Positions 5,156 to 5,363 of a DNA stretch of 5,363 bases are shown here, in pieces; position 1 is the first letter of the stretch; each line of letters opens with the position of its first letter. The stretch comes from Desulfofustis sp. (GTDB lineage Bacteria; Desulfobacterota; Desulfobulbia; Desulfobulbales; Desulfocapsaceae). A program made the position numbers and the translations under genes. Under the pieces are notes generated by a model. That model did no database searches and was not told the DNA's origin. It saw nothing but the letters and a program-made list of their open reading frames with translations. The stretch spans positions 1-5,363 of the forward strand of contig JAUVWB010000140.1 of NCBI GenBank assembly GCA_030604345.1, given 5' to 3'.

Positions 5156-5363
5156 ATGAGACGATTCAGGGTGGTGGTGAACGGCAGCGAATTTGAAGTG
5201 GCCATCGAGGAACTGGGCGGCACCTCTGTTCCGGGTCATCCGGCAGTCGCACCGGTGTCTCCGGCGGTTGCGGCGGCTCCCGCTTCAGCTTTCGTCCCGT
5301 CGCGGCCGGCGGCGCAACCGGCGGCGGGGGAGGCCGGAGCGGTTGTCGCCCAGATGCCGGGAA
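5156..5363 (+). CDS. mmdC: Biotin carboxyl carrier subunit (MmdC-like), 3' part outside the window
   Basis: The first 69 residues of a biotin carrier protein. The start MRRFRVVVNGSEFEVAIEEL is the usual N-terminal strand pair of decarboxylase and transcarboxylase biotin subunits. It is followed by a flexible linker very rich in Ala, Pro and Val (about 27-60). The last visible residues, VVAQMPG, match the first strand of the biotinyl domain (APMPG in relatives). The biotinylated lysine, normally in an MKM motif about 35 residues further on, is beyond the window. ATG 5156 follows GGAGG (5144-5148) by 7 bases and the preceding stop by 33. The protein would carry carboxybiotin from the MmdA-type subunit to the membrane subunit. 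Confidence 0.88.
   Translation, partial: MRRFRVVVNGSEFEVAIEELGGTSVPGHPAVAPVSPAVAAAPASAFVPSRPAAQPAAGEAGAVVAQMPG

Noticed and set aside
1..5363. CRISPR arrays, tRNA or rRNA genes, insertion sequences
   Set aside because: No regularly spaced long repeats beyond the two-copy 21-bp unit, no tRNA-like cloverleaf noticed, and no transposase motif or terminal inverted repeats were seen.

Overview
The window comes from a fairly GC-rich bacterium. All supported genes lie on the + strand. The gene content fits an anaerobic deltaproteobacterium of the Desulfobulbales/Desulfuromonadales type: a sigma-54 enhancer-binding protein with an adjacent sigma-54-like promoter, and a methylmalonyl-CoA decarboxylase/transcarboxylase operon of the kind used in propionate metabolism. 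The taxon is inferred from gene content only.

Left part (1-2784). The window opens inside a sigma-54-dependent activator (AAA+ domain plus Fis-type helix-turn-helix) that ends at 999. A 304-base gap follows. It holds a 21-bp tandem repeat carrying two perfect GTAACGTTAC palindromes (1039-1069). About 120 bp further on is a sigma-54-like promoter (1187-1202), followed by a leader with a possible stem-loop. This is the classic layout of enhancer site, -24/-12 promoter and target operon. The apparent target is a two-gene, translationally coupled unit: a small DUF302-like protein (1304-1774) and a ten-helix membrane transporter of the BASS/ACR3 superfamily (1774-2784). The transporter has alanine where ACR3 arsenite pumps have their essential cysteine, so it is probably not an arsenite exporter.

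Middle gap (2785-3172). These 388 bases hold no convincing gene. They contain a GC hairpin just after the transporter, a TTGACA element, two inverted repeats built from the same GTAAC/GTTAC half-site as the left enhancer, and a nearly pure A+T tract of about 50 bp just before the next operon.

Right part (3173-5363). Three closely spaced genes follow: a biotin-dependent carboxyltransferase of the PccB/MmdA family, a small single-helix OadG/MmdD-type subunit, and the N-terminus of a biotin carboxyl carrier protein with an Ala/Pro-rich linker, cut by the window edge. The order matches the sodium-pumping methylmalonyl-CoA decarboxylase operon (mmdA-D-C-B), so the membrane beta subunit is expected just downstream. 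Together these subunits would move a carboxyl group from (S)-methylmalonyl-CoA (or a related acyl-CoA) to biotin and couple its loss to sodium export. If the beta subunit is absent, the set would instead serve a transcarboxylase.

The most interesting hypothesis is that one GTAAC-type regulatory system controls both the orphan DUF302-transporter pair and the methylmalonyl-CoA operon.
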